Positions 1 through 11,572 of a stretch of 64,000 nt of DNA are shown here, one piece after another (position 1 is the stretch's first letter; every line of letters starts with the position of its first letter). This DNA comes from Pyxicephalus adspersus (Eukaryota; Chordata; Amphibia; Anura; Pyxicephalidae). The stretch lies in contig NC_092859.1 of assembly GCF_032062135.1 (NCBI RefSeq), positions 126,089,826 to 126,153,825 of the forward strand, given 5' to 3'. The position numbers were made by a program, and so were the translations under genes. Below the pieces are notes generated by a model. It saw only the letters and a program-made list of their open reading frames with translations. It was not told the DNA's origin and did no database searches.

Positions 1-41
1 TCCTCTAGAGCAGCGTTTCCCAAAAAGGGTTTCTCTAAAAC

Positions 42-495
42 AGGGGTGTCAATTTTTGCCCCCCAAAGGAATTTTTTTGGCCTCGAAGGAATTCTAAATA
101 TGAATTGCAGCTGGCCCGCCACTGCATTGAAATAGTGCCGCTACTAGAATTCCCGGCATCACTCGCGTCTATAAACCAGTGTCCTTTCTGCCTATGCATG
201 AATTGTAGTAGCGGTGCTATTTCAGTGAAGAGGGAGTTCCAGCCACTCATAACATTAGGCCCCACATTGGACTGTTTTATTGACGAAAGGAAGTGTAGTA
301 GTGGTGCTATTTCTCTATTATAGGCTTGTTCCAGGTTTAATGTTAAGCAAAACCTCTTTGTTTCCATAAGAAAAGGTTTTATATCTAATGAGAAGGAAAA
401 ACTTCCTCAATTTTTCAATAAACCTAAAATTTTGGGCCGCGACTTTGTGTAAGTTTTGAATTTTGGCCCTGTGTATATTTGAGTTTGACACCCCT
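42..495. repeat. Inverted-end dispersed repeat (GGGGTGTCAA type)
   Basis: The left end reads AGGGGTGTCAA and the right end reads TTTGACACCCCT, so the two ends are inverted copies. Inside, a block near 129-154 (GAAATAGTGCCGCTACTA) recurs inverted near 200-225 and again near 295-318. This makes the unit fold-back in character. An open frame of about 110 codons crosses it on the minus strand but only reflects these internal repeats (a recurring IAPLL motif). Probably a non-autonomous DNA element; the family is not identified. Confidence 0.5.
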
Positions 496-554
496 CCTCT
501 ATGGCTTGCTAGGGGTTCTTTGATGAATTATTTGTTTGTACCTTTTAGGTTACT

Positions 555-625
555 TTAAAGCATACCTAAACTCAACATTTTTACTTTACATAGAAGGGTA
601 GACAACCTTCTATTTGTGAGATTGT
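555..625 (+). repeat. Family B repeat fragment
   Basis: Contains ACCTAAACTCAACATTTT followed by AAGGGTAGACAACCTTCT. The same blocks occur at 12326-12400 and 35358-35420, and in reverse at the right end of the repeat ending near 14692. Only one end of the family is present here. Confidence 0.5.
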
Positions 626-823
626 TGTGTTTGGGCTTCTGTGTATCAATATTGTTGGGTTGATTGTGAGAGTTTCCAGGACCCCCTGTTGGATTTACAT
701 GTTTTTTTAGGGTATTTAGGGTATAACAGAGAATGTGAGAATAAGAAAATTTTGCACAAGAACAGAGTTGGGAATTTATGGCAAGGATTGCTCAGTTATT
801 AAACATTCAAGACATTTGTAAGG

Positions 824-1155
824 GAACTAAAGTTCTGCTTTCAAAATTTTGGCTAAGGCAGGGCGTTTTCGGAGAAAGGGACAGGCATTGTCTTTTCTAC
901 AATAAGCATTCTTACCCTTTCTTAGCTGCATCCTGACTTCACTGCGGCTGGCAGGACTGAATGAACGTTGCGCACCTGCACAAATCATCCCAGCCTGGCC
1001 CATCAAAATGGCTGAAAAGTGAACAGGAAAAGAAGGAATAATATGGCAGCACCAGCAACAAAACAGGGACGGGGATTGCAATTAAAAATATTGGTTATCA
1101 GTTAAGGTTATTTTGTTACATAACATTTTTTATTATTTGGGTTTAGTTCTGCTTT
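824..1155. repeat. Family A dispersed repeat
   Basis: Carries CAATAAGCATTCTTACCC, related to the block at 62003-62040, and ends in TTTAGTTCTGCTTTAA, the inverted form of the TTAAAGCAGAACTAAAC seen at 24858. Related copies lie near 8445, 42760 and 58709. Non-coding, probably a short interspersed or TIR element. The boundaries are approximate. Confidence 0.5.
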
Positions 1156-1194
1156 AAGAATAAAGACGAGAATCTTGCATGTTTACGGGGCTTG

Positions 1195-1377
1195 TAATCC
1201 ATCGTCTGAGCAACCACCCTGGCAGATCTATGGCCAATAGATGACGAACGATCGTAATGCAAAAGAAGGTTAGATAGCGCAGGGGGGTACTGATCTGTCA
1301 TTTTCCCCCCTTCCCTCTCCATAGAGCAGAATGGTGCTGTATGTACATCGCTCTTTCATGCATCGTGCATGATTATC
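1195..1377 (-). repeat. Family G2 element, degraded
   Basis: Internal blocks CCTGGCAGATC, GACGAACGATCGTAATGCAA, CTCCATAGAGCAGAA and ATGCATCGTGCA match the better copies at 26089 and 53435 in order and in the same orientation as 26089. Both terminal inverted repeats are eroded. Confidence 0.6.
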
Positions 1378-1407
1378 ACTTTTATTCAGTTAACCATAAC
1401 CCAATAG

Positions 1408-1617
1408 TGGGCCTGATTTAATAGAGGATACACTTCCGTCAGTGAGCCTGGGTGATTCAGCAAACCTGGAATGGATCTGGTCCAGAATTGAAAACATTTG
1501 CTAACAAATAGCAAAATGAATTTAAACAAATCCATTCCAGGTTTGCTGGATCACCCAGCTTCACTGAAGAAAGTGTATCCTCCTCAGCTTTGGAGAGCCT
1601 TAATAAATCAGGCCCAA
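1408..1617. repeat. Family P palindromic MITE, copy 1
   Basis: Opens with GGGCCTGATTTAATA and closes with TAATAAATCAGGCCC. The inner arms match as well: CAGCAAACCTGGAATGGAT on the left, ATCCATTCCAGGTTTGCTGG on the right. The whole unit is close to a 210-bp palindrome around a short TTTGCTAACAAATAGC spacer. It is a non-autonomous element and the minus-strand reading frame across it is not a gene. Confidence 0.8.
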
Positions 1618-2568
1618 TGAACCTATTCGTAAATTCTTTCTTCGTGACTGCTATCTGCAGGAACCACACCCACACACAAGATGATGTCATCCCAGCCCCA
1701 AGCAAATGTTCAAATGCAGTTGTATTAGGAGCATTGTTGAAATGGTAAAAACCTTAAGGTGGGTTTATCAAAGGAGATAAAAATCTTCACAATTCTGTGA
1801 ACATTCACTTTATCCAAACAAGAAACTCCCATTATTTGTTTCATCTCCACATAATTGGATAATTGAGGTGAATATTTACACAATTTATTATGTAAACATT
1901 TTTAACGCCTTCAGTGAATCAGAACAATTATGTAGAATTCAGTCATATTATCTAAGATAAATACTCAAGAAAAATGAAGTTCTGTCTACATTGACATTTG
2001 GATAAATTGCATCTATCAATATAAAGTGTCCATGAAGCTATTAAAGTCCTTTAGGTTGCTGACTGGAGTCTCATCTTTTTCTTCCTCCCATGTGAAATGT
2101 TAGCGTAAGCTTTGGCCCTCTGATATCAAGGCAATGGCCCTCCTGTTACGTCTAAAGGATTAGTGGTTAATGGTGCTTCATCCGCCTTTTGCTGGCTGAA
2201 GCAAAACAAACATTATAGATTACTGCTGATGATGGGTAAAAATACTGTATTTTCTTTTGCTGATCTTTTTCTTATGCGAAATAAGAACAGACTTTATTTA
2301 AATTTGATATGACATGTCTGAATGCCACATAGTAATAACATGTAAAAGGAATCCCAGTTCTACCTTGGGAAAATACACCAAGTGTCCACATCTGTAAGGA
2401 AATCATCACAAGTAAATGTATAGTTTCAAGACACCTTCTATAGGGCAATTTTCTCTTGTATGGATATCAGGTGATTCGTGAATGACATGGGAGACTGCTG
2501 TACACATGTGAGTTTTTCACCTGAGGCAAGCATGATCATTTGTGGTGGTTTGATGAATTATCAGTCGA
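1618..2568. other. Non-coding stretch, decayed repeats
   Basis: No reading frame or RNA gene is supported. Around 1755-1990 there is AT-rich sequence that looks partly self-complementary (GGTGGGTTTATCAAAGGAGA early, mixed AT blocks later), possibly an old fold-back element. The rest shows nothing recognisable. Confidence 0.4.
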
Positions 2569-2790
2569 GCATTGGCTTCCCCTAAAATTGTCCTTAGACT
2601 TGTATTAAAGATCTATGACTGAGGTAGGGACATTAGATTGTGAGCCCCTTTAAGGGACAGCTAGTGACATGACTATGGACTTTGTAAAGTGCTATGTAAT
2701 ATGTCAGCACTATATAAATACTGGCTAATAATAATACTTAATAATATATAATATGTTGTAATATGTCGGAGCCATATAAATACTGTGTAT
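2569..2790 (+). repeat. Family T LINE 3'-tail repeat
   Basis: Reads GGCTTCCCCTAAAATTGTCC, then TTAGATTGTGAGCCCCTTTA, then GACATGACTATGGACTTTG, ending in CACTATATAAATACTGGCTA plus an ATA-rich microsatellite. The same order occurs at 40650, 52715 and 53930. The layout is that of the 3' end of a CR1/L2-type non-LTR element. The class is inferred; no reverse-transcriptase portion is attached. Confidence 0.6.
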
Positions 2791-2989
2791 ATTATCTGTC
2801 ACTGGAAACAACCATGATATATCACACCCATATAATGTCTTTCAGACATCTGTATAGGGCATAACAATCTGATGTTTACTGTTCAATCAAAACAAGTGAC
2901 CATCATACTAAGACAGCAGCAATTCTTACATTGTACAATAAAACTATAGAGTAAGTTGCCTGATCGTACATATATATATATATATATAT

Positions 2990-3584
2990 NNNNNNNNNNN
3001 NNNNNNNNNNNNNNNNNNNNNNNNNNNNNNNNNNNNNNNNNNNNNNNNNNNNNNNNNNNNNNNNNNNNNNNNNNNNNNNNNNNNNNNNNNNNNNNNNNNN
3101 NNNNNNNNNNNNNNNNNNNNNNNNNNNNNNNNNNNNNNNNNNNNNNNNNNNNNNNNNNNNNNNNNNNNNNNNNNNNNNNNNNNNNNNNNNNNNNNNNNNN
3201 NNNNNNNNNNNNNNNNNNNNNNNNNNNNNNNNNNNNNNNNNNNNNNNNNNNNNNNNNNNNNNNNNNNNNNNNNNNNNNNNNNNNNNNNNNNNNNNNNNNN
3301 NNNNNNNNNNNNNNNNNNNNNNNNNNNNNNNNNNNNNNNNNNNNNNNNNNNNNNNNNNNNNNNNNNNNNNNNNNNNNNNNNNNNNNNNNNNNNNNNNNNN
3401 NNNNNNNNNNNNNNNNNNNNNNNNNNNNNNNNNNNNNNNNNNNNNNNNNNNNNNNNNNNNNNNNNNNNNNNNNNNNNNNNNNNNNNNNNNNNNNNNNNNN
3501 NNNNNNNNNNNNNNNNNNNNNNNNNNNNNNNNNNNNNNNNNNNNNNNNNNNNNNNNNNNNNNNNNNNNNNNNNNNNNNNNNNNN
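2990..3584. other. Assembly gap (595 N)
   Basis: A run of N entered through a (TA)n tract and left through a T-run, so the gap probably reflects a simple-repeat or transposon region that failed to assemble. Frames reported across it are artefacts. Confidence 0.99.
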
Positions 3585-4680
3585 TTTTTTTTTTGTCTGG
3601 GCAAATGGTGTATTGCCAAGAAAAGCCTTTGGATTTTATTTATTTATGTGGCTGATTGGGCTTGTGCTGTGAAAATGTCTCCCCCACATCTCCATCCATC
3701 TCCATCATTTGCACAGTAGAGTTCTTTCCAGCTGACTTGCTGTACCCTGCTTGTAACACATGTGTGCCGGATATACCTGTAAATTCTGCCACTTGATTCT
3801 TTGACTTGATTGTAAAACACAACTGCAGCTCTGTTTTTATAAAGGCAACAAACATTATTTGTTGATTACTAGTATGCCGAGCGATTCTCACTATAATTGA
3901 CCTGAAAGGGCTTAAACTGCACCAATAACTTTGTACCATTAACGTGTTTAAAAGATGTTTCAGAATGGAACAATTCTATGGCAAAAACTACAACTCGGAA
4001 ACCGTTTAATCACTAAACATTCAGTTTGCTAAGTCTATATTCTTTTTGAAAATAAAGCATGGGTGGTGTGTATATTTAAATTACAGCAGCATCATAGCAA
4101 TCATGTCTAAGGAGATTTAGCTTTGGTTGTCTACCTTTTTATATAAAGTACAAATATTGGTGATAAGTAAGTGAACATGGCTCAAAGATATTATCAGTTC
4201 TATGGACAAAGTCTTACGTTCCGCTCTTGCGTTTGAAGACAACTCCATAGAAGTCTAGTGTTCTCCTATCCATAGGCTTGGCTGGAGACATTGAATATAT
4301 CTGTGGTTTGTTGTCATCCAATTCACGCATGTATACATCTAGGACTTGGTTATCATTTATGGCAGAAAAAAGCCAATGCCAGGAAAACACCCTTCAGTTC
4401 TGGTATTAAATATCCCATTTAGTATAACTGCCTGAAAACTCTTATCTTTTCATTATGGGAGGTTATGCTGGGTGTGCAAATCAAAGCTCTACTGCATTGC
4501 TAAGTAATGTAAATAAATGTAAATATCAACCCAAGAAAAGTGTGCTCACCCAGGGCTGTTCTCTTTTGATTTAGACTATAAAACCCCTTCTGTCACCATC
4601 TTTATAACACAGGGTAAAGTATTAAGGGTTTACATCAAACTTCTAGGGTTTTTTAGGTAGTCAGAAGCCAAGTGGACAGA
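3585..4680. other. Non-coding stretch
   Basis: A poly-T tract at the gap edge is followed by unique-looking AT-rich sequence. A minus-strand open frame of about 100 codons at 3640-3939 has no recognisable domain. No gene or RNA is supported. Confidence 0.4.
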
Positions 4681-4873
4681 TATTATTATTAATATTCTTC
4701 TTATTATTATTACTATTAATATTATTATTACTATTATTAATAAACAGGATTTATATAGCACCAGCATATTAAGCAGCGCTGTACATTAAATATGGGTTGC
4801 AAATAACAGACAGATACAGACAGTGACACAGGAGGAGGAAAAGACCCTGCCCCGAAGAGCTTACAATCTAGGA
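4681..4873 (-). repeat. Family T short-form repeat with (TTA)n
   Basis: An (ATT)n-rich microsatellite is followed by AACAGGATTTATATAGCACC, GCGCTGTACATTAAATA and CCTGCCCCGAAGAGCTTACA. This is the reverse of the common frog repeat tail running from TTGTAAGCTCTTCGGGGCAG to an (ATA)n tract. An almost identical copy lies at 6398-6572. Confidence 0.7.
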
Positions 4874-6397
4874 GATGTAACACACTTGCTGAAATTCTAC
4901 CAAGATTTTTTTTGTAATTGCAGCATTTCTAACAAGACAAATAATACATTAATGAGCATGTATTGTAATGGTACTAAATAGGTTTTCTTTTGTTTTTTCT
5001 CATACAAAAACTTTAAGGCAATAGAAGCTGTAGACAGTTTAGAGGGGTGAAAGCAAAAGGAGGACCAGCATGAAAACCTATATAAATCAAAGAGTGGCTT
5101 TACAGAATTACAAATATTTTTACAAGAATATGGGTCACATATACATTTGTGTTTTACTTAATTATTTGGATGTGTGTCACCTTGCGGTACAGAACAATGC
5201 GCTCTGAAGGTGCATTAAGGTGCCATTAACAATAATGGACACAAAATACCACAAAATTCATGGTGAGTGTGGTATTGCGTGGCTTTGTGATGGGTTTTAG
5301 ATTTATTTTTTGGTGTCAGTTTTTAAAAATAAAGTAAATACAATCTTAAAACCTGCCATCAGGGCAGAGAAGAGTTAACATGGGCTGAACAGATGGATAA
5401 AATAATCCCAACCTTGACATTTTTGTGTCTGACAGAATATCTGTGACTTAACACATTCCACGCATTATTCTCTGGTGATACTTCATTAAATGAGGTAACT
5501 TTAGGAAATACAAGTAACTGTTTAATGGATGTTTATTCTAGTTCTGAAGTATAGTTGTGTTGGAATATCAAAGATCAGAGAGAAATGTATCTTTTTGTAA
5601 ATGATTTGCATATTTTTAGATTTACAATTTAATGTTACAGCAAAATACAAGAAAAATAAAGACATTCCAATATGCACTCAGACAATTATGGCAAATAAAT
5701 CTTTGATGAATCTTAAATTGTAGTCCCCCATCACATTTAATTCACATACATATGTACTTTTCCTTACTCACCATGTAAAATCTGGAAGCCATTGTCATGC
5801 TAATGCCCAGGCAAGCATCCATTAATATATGGGGATGGAGTGCACCCTTATTTCACCACTACTTTTATAACAAGTCTTAATCCAAAAGAATCAGTTTAAA
5901 AAGTCCTATTTTTTACATTTTAATTATTTTGAATTTTTAGAGTACAAACAGTCCCAGATTTTCAGGACATCAGTAACTGATGTGCAATGCATTGACAGGT
6001 TTAAATCTGTCATCCAATTGACCCATTTATATTTACCCTAAAGAACAAGCAAGTTCATATTCTAATTTCATACTTCCTTCTGGATAGTCTTTATTCTTAC
6101 TTTCACTTTTTTTCCCTTCTTGTATTGGTGATTTCCCTGGTATTCTCCTTCTTTGCCCCTTTATCTTTAATGGTATTATGCAATGCCAAATTCTGAAATG
6201 TCTTATGTTTGTTGTTCATTATTAGAAAACATCTCACTATTTTAGGCAACATTCCTGTTTATTGTACATCACCTATTTGGTGATTTCACACTTGTAACCT
6301 CCTCCCTCTCCCCTTTCCTCTTTTATATATAAAAAACTCACAATAAAAACATTTAAAATTATTAGGAACAAAGACCTTTGTGGCGGGAGCACAGAGT
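4874..6397. other. Non-coding stretch
   Basis: AT-rich sequence with no supported gene. A segment near 5160-5290 (TGGTATTGCGTGGC, GGTGCATTAAGGTGCC) may be a degraded dispersed repeat. Otherwise nothing is seen. Confidence 0.4.
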
Positions 6398-6402
6398 ATT
6401 AA

Positions 6403-6439
<37 letters not shown>

Positions 6440-6572
6440 AATAATAAACAGGATTTATATAGCACCAACATATTATGTAGCGCTGTACATTAAATAGGGG
6501 TTGCAAATGACAGAGTAATACAAACAGTGATACAGGAGGAGAGGACCCTGCCCCGAAGGGCTTACAATCTAG
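6398..6572 (-). repeat. Family T short-form repeat with (ATT)n
   Basis: A clean (TTA)n tract of about 40 bp is followed by AACAGGATTTATATAGCACC, TAGCGCTGTACATTAAATAG and CCTGCCCCGAAGGGCTTACA, matching 4681-4873 in order and strand. The microsatellite is the A-rich tail end of the repeat in reverse. Confidence 0.75.
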
Positions 6573-8053
6573 TAGAGTAGTCTTTTAATGAAAGCTGTAG
6601 ATCCAAAAAATTATAAATTTGAAATAGCAAGAACATGTTACAGCTTACAGATTTCAGTGAATAGGTTCTATCTACAAACTCAATTATCATTCCAAAACTT
6701 ACTTCACTAAACAGCAATCTGACTCTTAATCTTATTTTGCAACCGGATTCACTTTGCTTAATACTGTTGACTGGGTAATTTCCTCTCATCCACAGAGTAA
6801 ATCTATAGAGAACTGAAAGCATCAGTTAAACCATAATAAACACAGCAAATAGTTAACTTTTGTTTTGTTTGGTATTTTTATTGACGCTTTATTGTGGCCT
6901 ACTATACTTATCAATGACAAGAATAGTATGGCTCCGCCAATCTGATGACAGCTGTCTGGAAGCAACACTGAATAGCAAAGAAGCACTACCATTATATATT
7001 ATTACAGAAAGCATGCCTTGGCCTGCTTATATAATGAGTTATTATGTTGTTTGCTATCATGTTGAATATATATTAGTTGTGTTTCTCTGCTGTTGTTTTT
7101 CTAGTTGTCATCGTCTGGCGGCTGAATTGGCTGAATCCAACTATACCTGTCAATACAGGTACAGTACATTGTCATATAATATATAAATATACATATGAAT
7201 AACAACTAAATTTGCTCAAATTCCAAGCTCTGATCTGGGGTTGGAATAGCTCTCGTTGGAGTTGATTAACTATCTGACAACCTCTGCTTCTGAAAAGTAA
7301 TGAACAAATAAATTAGACAAATTTCATAATGATTGTATGATTCCTTCAAGAACAAACAGATTTGTATTGTATTGTATTGTATTGGTCAATTTTTATAAAA
7401 TTTTTATATGTATCTAAATTATTGCACATTTATGTCCTTTTAACTAAATCAAGACAAAACAATGTTTTAAAGGCATTGTATTCCCATCTGTGCTGGACCC
7501 AATGACATCACAGGTGTAAACTGCTTTCTGCACATAATGCAAAACTTAGAAATTCTCATTTTGAAACCAAATAGCTATGATCAGCAGGTGGGCTCCCTTA
7601 ACTGTAAACCGATGAATTATGTACCTACCAGGTGCAAAATGTTAAACACCATAATCTACAAACCATACAGGATACAGTACACGGTCATGAAGTGCCTTAA
7701 TACATACCTATAAATCTTTACCTGTCACGTAAAATTGCATGCTGTTGTGTGTGTTTTAGGTTAGAGATGGCTATGTGTTTACTTGAGTTTTATACTGCCC
7801 ATGTTAATTTGGGATGTAAAACTCTTACTATTAAGACATTTTTATTATTTCTAAAAGTTATTAAAGGGCAACTTCTAATCCTAATAAAATAGTAAACTAT
7901 TCCTTGGGACAATGTGCAACAAAGGATTAGTGCACATTAATATATCAACCTATTACACAACAACCTATTAGCTTGATTGCCCGATTTGCTTCCAGGTCAT
8001 CACCTGACGGGTTTAGTGAGCAGCATATTTTGTTTATTTACAATTAATATTTA
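6573..8053. other. Non-coding stretch with a short pentanucleotide repeat
   Basis: A (TGTAT)n tract lies at 7363-7384. A plus-strand open frame at 6860-7186 encodes a hydrophobic segment followed by cysteine- and serine-rich sequence, but it has no splice context or recognised homology. I do not call it a gene. Confidence 0.4.
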
Positions 8054-8364
8054 TAAGGCTGCGTACACACGTTCAATAATTGTCGTTGAAAAGGATCTTT
8101 CGCAATCCTTTCCAAAGACTGCACGATGCATGAACGAGCGCTGTACATACAGCACCATTCTGCTAATGGAAAGGGGAGGGGGAGGACGACAGAGCGGCAG
8201 CTTGCTGCTCTCTCTCCCCTTCACATCTATAATAAACGTTCATCGCTCGTGGATCCACCAGGACAGATCAATGAATGACGAACAACAAGCGCTGTACACA
8301 CACCAGATTCTCATCCGATATCAGCCCTGGGGCGATTATAAGACAAGAGGTGTGTACGTAAATA
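8054..8364 (+). repeat. Family G2 element
   Basis: Starts AAGGCTGCGTACACACGTTC and ends GTGTGTACGTAAAT. Inside, in order, it has AAAGGATCTTTCGCAATCC, CACGATGCATGAACGAGCG, a GGGGAGGGGGAGG block, TCGTGGATCCACCAGGAC and CACCAGATTCTC. These blocks occur in the same order at 53435-53772 and inverted at 26089-26424. A non-autonomous DNA element. The open frame through it is not a gene. Confidence 0.75.
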
Positions 8365-8444
8365 TAAAACAACTATAATAAACTAATAGTGTGCTACCAT
8401 TATTGTGAACAAGCATGTGTTTTTATGAAATACATAATTTTAAA

Positions 8445-8830
8445 GGGAACCTTACCAAGCTAGGTGAGAAAGTGACAACATTTTAAAGTAAGAAAGCCTC
8501 TGTACTTTTTCTTGACACCCAGGAAAAAAATATTATGTTTGAACCTATTTGTTAACGTTGCATTATGTATAGGTAAAGTATAGATAAAATCACCATACCT
8601 CATTCCCAAGAAGGCGCTGACATCTTCATCTGATCTGCTTCTGAACTTCGGATCTTCATCCATTTTGATTGGCCAGACCAGAAAGATATACCTCCCGCAC
8701 ATGTGCATAAGAGTTCATACATTCTGTTATGCAAAGATAACTACATGAGTAGCTTGGTGTAGATTTCACAACAGGTTTCAAACAGGCAGGTAAGTTTGTT
8801 TTATTACAAAAGAGACATACAGTACCATCT
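8445..8830 (+). repeat. Family A repeat with splice-donor-like core
   Basis: Contains TTTTGATTGGCCAGACCAGA and CAGGCAGGTAAGTTTGTTTT. The first recurs in 42760-43075 as CTTGATTGGCCGGGCCAGA and the second as CCAGGCAGGTATGTTTTATT. Probably a short interspersed or TIR element. The CAG/GTAAGT core is a textbook 5' splice site. Confidence 0.55.
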
Positions 8831-11572
8831 TAGAAAAGAGCCTTCTTACTCATAATTTGTCATTTTTTGAGTTCTGTACCAGTCTAAAAAAACATTTAGA
8901 TGAATTTGTGCAAACAGAAAATAGCATGATGGCAACAGTTTCAAAGGTCCGGTATATTACAGCTAAACCAGTAAAAGCATATATCGCCCTGATCATCTGA
9001 CATATTTGTTGGGACCTGGGGATATTTTTATTGGTTTACTTATTGCTAAGATAAAATTTGATTTTAGTTTTAATAGCAATAGTTTTTATTTTTATTTTTT
9101 TTTTTTTTTATTTCTTCTTAGGTCTGAATCAATCCAGGGAAGATATGGTATACGCCAATGGATCACTAACCAAATAGTGATCTACCTCTGTACCAGATCT
9201 TCCTCGTCTAAATATGAAAATCTTGAGATCCATAATGACAGCTAGTGCCAGTGTACATCACCGGCAGTGCATGGCTCTTAAACAAAATGCAGATGTGTCA
9301 TGTCACACCATAATAATTCACCTAAGCATAGTAGGGGGCACTAGCAGCCAGCAGTTTCACCACTGAAGCCCCTCTGACCCACTGGACCCTGAATAAAGTC
9401 TGCATACCAGAGGGCCACACACTAAGCATGGGTTGGTCATGTGTTGGGCACCACTAGGTCATCATTTCTCTTTCTTTTGTAATCAATAAAACAACATTTT
9501 TAATAAATTAATTAATTTGTAGATAATTATCAATCCTTTTTTTATGTATTTGTTATATTGACAATATAGTGCACAATTAGAATTTTCATCAGTGCCTTCA
9601 GTGGTTCAGTTCAGACAGAAGCCAGTTATTCCACCATCATATAAATCCAGTTATAAAAAAGATTTACTAACATTTTAGAGGTATCTATGCCAATTTTATT
9701 TGCTTATATTTATTCTTCAGAATGTCTCATCAGAGTATCTCAGCTATGTAAAGTTTTAAGCCCACATATTTTCAATTATGCAGCAATCATTTGCCCCCAG
9801 ATATCATAACCAATTCTGAGACTCCAAACCGCATTACTATGCATGCCTCAGCCAACTAAGAATGCAGACTCTTCTAGAGAGGCGACTGTGATCAAGTATA
9901 GCATGTGCGTTTGTTTTGCTGCTAAATCCACGTCTCTCCCAGCAAATTAAAGGACGAGGTTGGGGGGGTTTGCAAAACTTAAATACCCTCGGCACCATTT
10001 TTATAGTCTATGTTGTGGAATGATAAACTCTTTGTGGTCAGGAGACTTCTGGAACCTCGAGGGCACACAACTTCAAATAACAGCACAATCCAACAACAAC
10101 ATTATTATACAACAAGAAATCTCATAGCTCTGAGGAACCTTCCTCCGCCTTGTCCAGTTGTAAATCTTCATAAAATAGCTTGCAGGTGTCAGGATTAAAG
10201 TATATTCTTTGGGAGCTTAAACACAGCACCAGCTGGGCTCCTCATTTGCCAGTTGTAGTTGTTTCTTTGTTCTAAAACTGTTGACAGTACAACAAAAGTA
10301 TTCCCAGGATCCCAGCCTGAGTTAAATCAGGATGAGTAAGAGAACAGCTGTAATTATTTTCTGTATTTACCCTACCTGCCTTTTTGATTTATGGCACATC
10401 CCACTCACATAATGTACATTCCATAATGTCAAATATTTTATTTTATTCAGCCATGGTCATGATAAAGCAATCAGGGGAAGGAAAGGGTTCTGGCAGGTGT
10501 TAGTCTGCAAACGGAATATTTTAATACGCCATCTTAACGTACAGCGAGATAGTGAGAAGTAATTCTCTAGCGTCACCCGGTTTCTACATAAAGGCCAAGG
10601 AACATGGCTGTGCAGGATCAGCGTAAATTCCTGGTTATATATGTGCCTTCATGAAATGGCCATTTATATGAAATATTCTCGCCTATCTGGCTCCATGTCA
10701 TTAAGAGGATGGCTTTTAAATACATGCTGAATTATGACACAAATGCTAAAAATTCCAAGGACGTTTTATTGCATATCCACTACATTTCGCTAAATGCACC
10801 AATGCTTTTGAGAAAGAACACCCTAGGGAGGAATAAACATCAATTATTGAAATATACTGTATTGAGGAACACTGTTTGACACATGCAGATTTAGTGGAAG
10901 GAAAATGGGTAGAGAGCAGTGTTCCTTAGTACAAGGTTTATACACAGTCTTAATGGACAATATGTGTAACACAGTAAACTGTAACACTTTTCTTTATTAG
11001 TTTAAGTTTTTCAGAAGAACAGTTGATGGTTTTTATACATATTTCATAGATCTGAATCTGAAATAGCATATTCGCAAATCTTTCATGAGATACTTAAACA
11101 AATATAGGGGGAAATAATATAGAACCTATAATAAATGTTTTTACTTATGCATAATGTCAAGCTAATTTTGTACAGTTTTTTTAAGTATCAGATGGAAAGT
11201 GGGAAAAATTGACAGGTAATAAATAGGCAAATCAAAGTATGGCAAATTAAAGAAAAAGTTCCTTCTTCATTGCAATGTTGTGAATGGATTCAACATGGTT
11301 AACTTTAGCATAAATGATTGCTGAAAACTGGAGGAATGTCCAGATTTGAATTAGATTATTTTTACAGCAGCGGAAATATGGCAAAATGAGTGGAGAAAAT
11401 ACTTGTAACAGCTTAGAATGTCTAAATGATAAACAATATTTTCCGTGTAGTGGAAATGTCATATTTTATGCATGAGCCTACCTGGTCAAAGCACCCATCC
11501 ACCCATAGCCAGGCAATGGACATCCTCCATGGCCAATGTTAGGAAGAAGAAAGTGAAGGAGACTAGGTAATA
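8831..11572. other. Non-coding stretch
   Basis: AT-rich, mostly unique-looking sequence. Short open frames (for example 9006-9245, 10010-10198, 11247-11462) have low complexity or no recognisable motif. No gene, RNA or clear repeat family is supported. Confidence 0.4.

Noticed and set aside
35..367. 110-codon minus frame with a repeated IAPLL motif
   Set aside because: The motif repetition mirrors internal inverted repeats of a dispersed element, and no protein family matches.
2903..3672. Frames of 238 codons on both strands
   Set aside because: Almost entirely N. The gap has been read as open.
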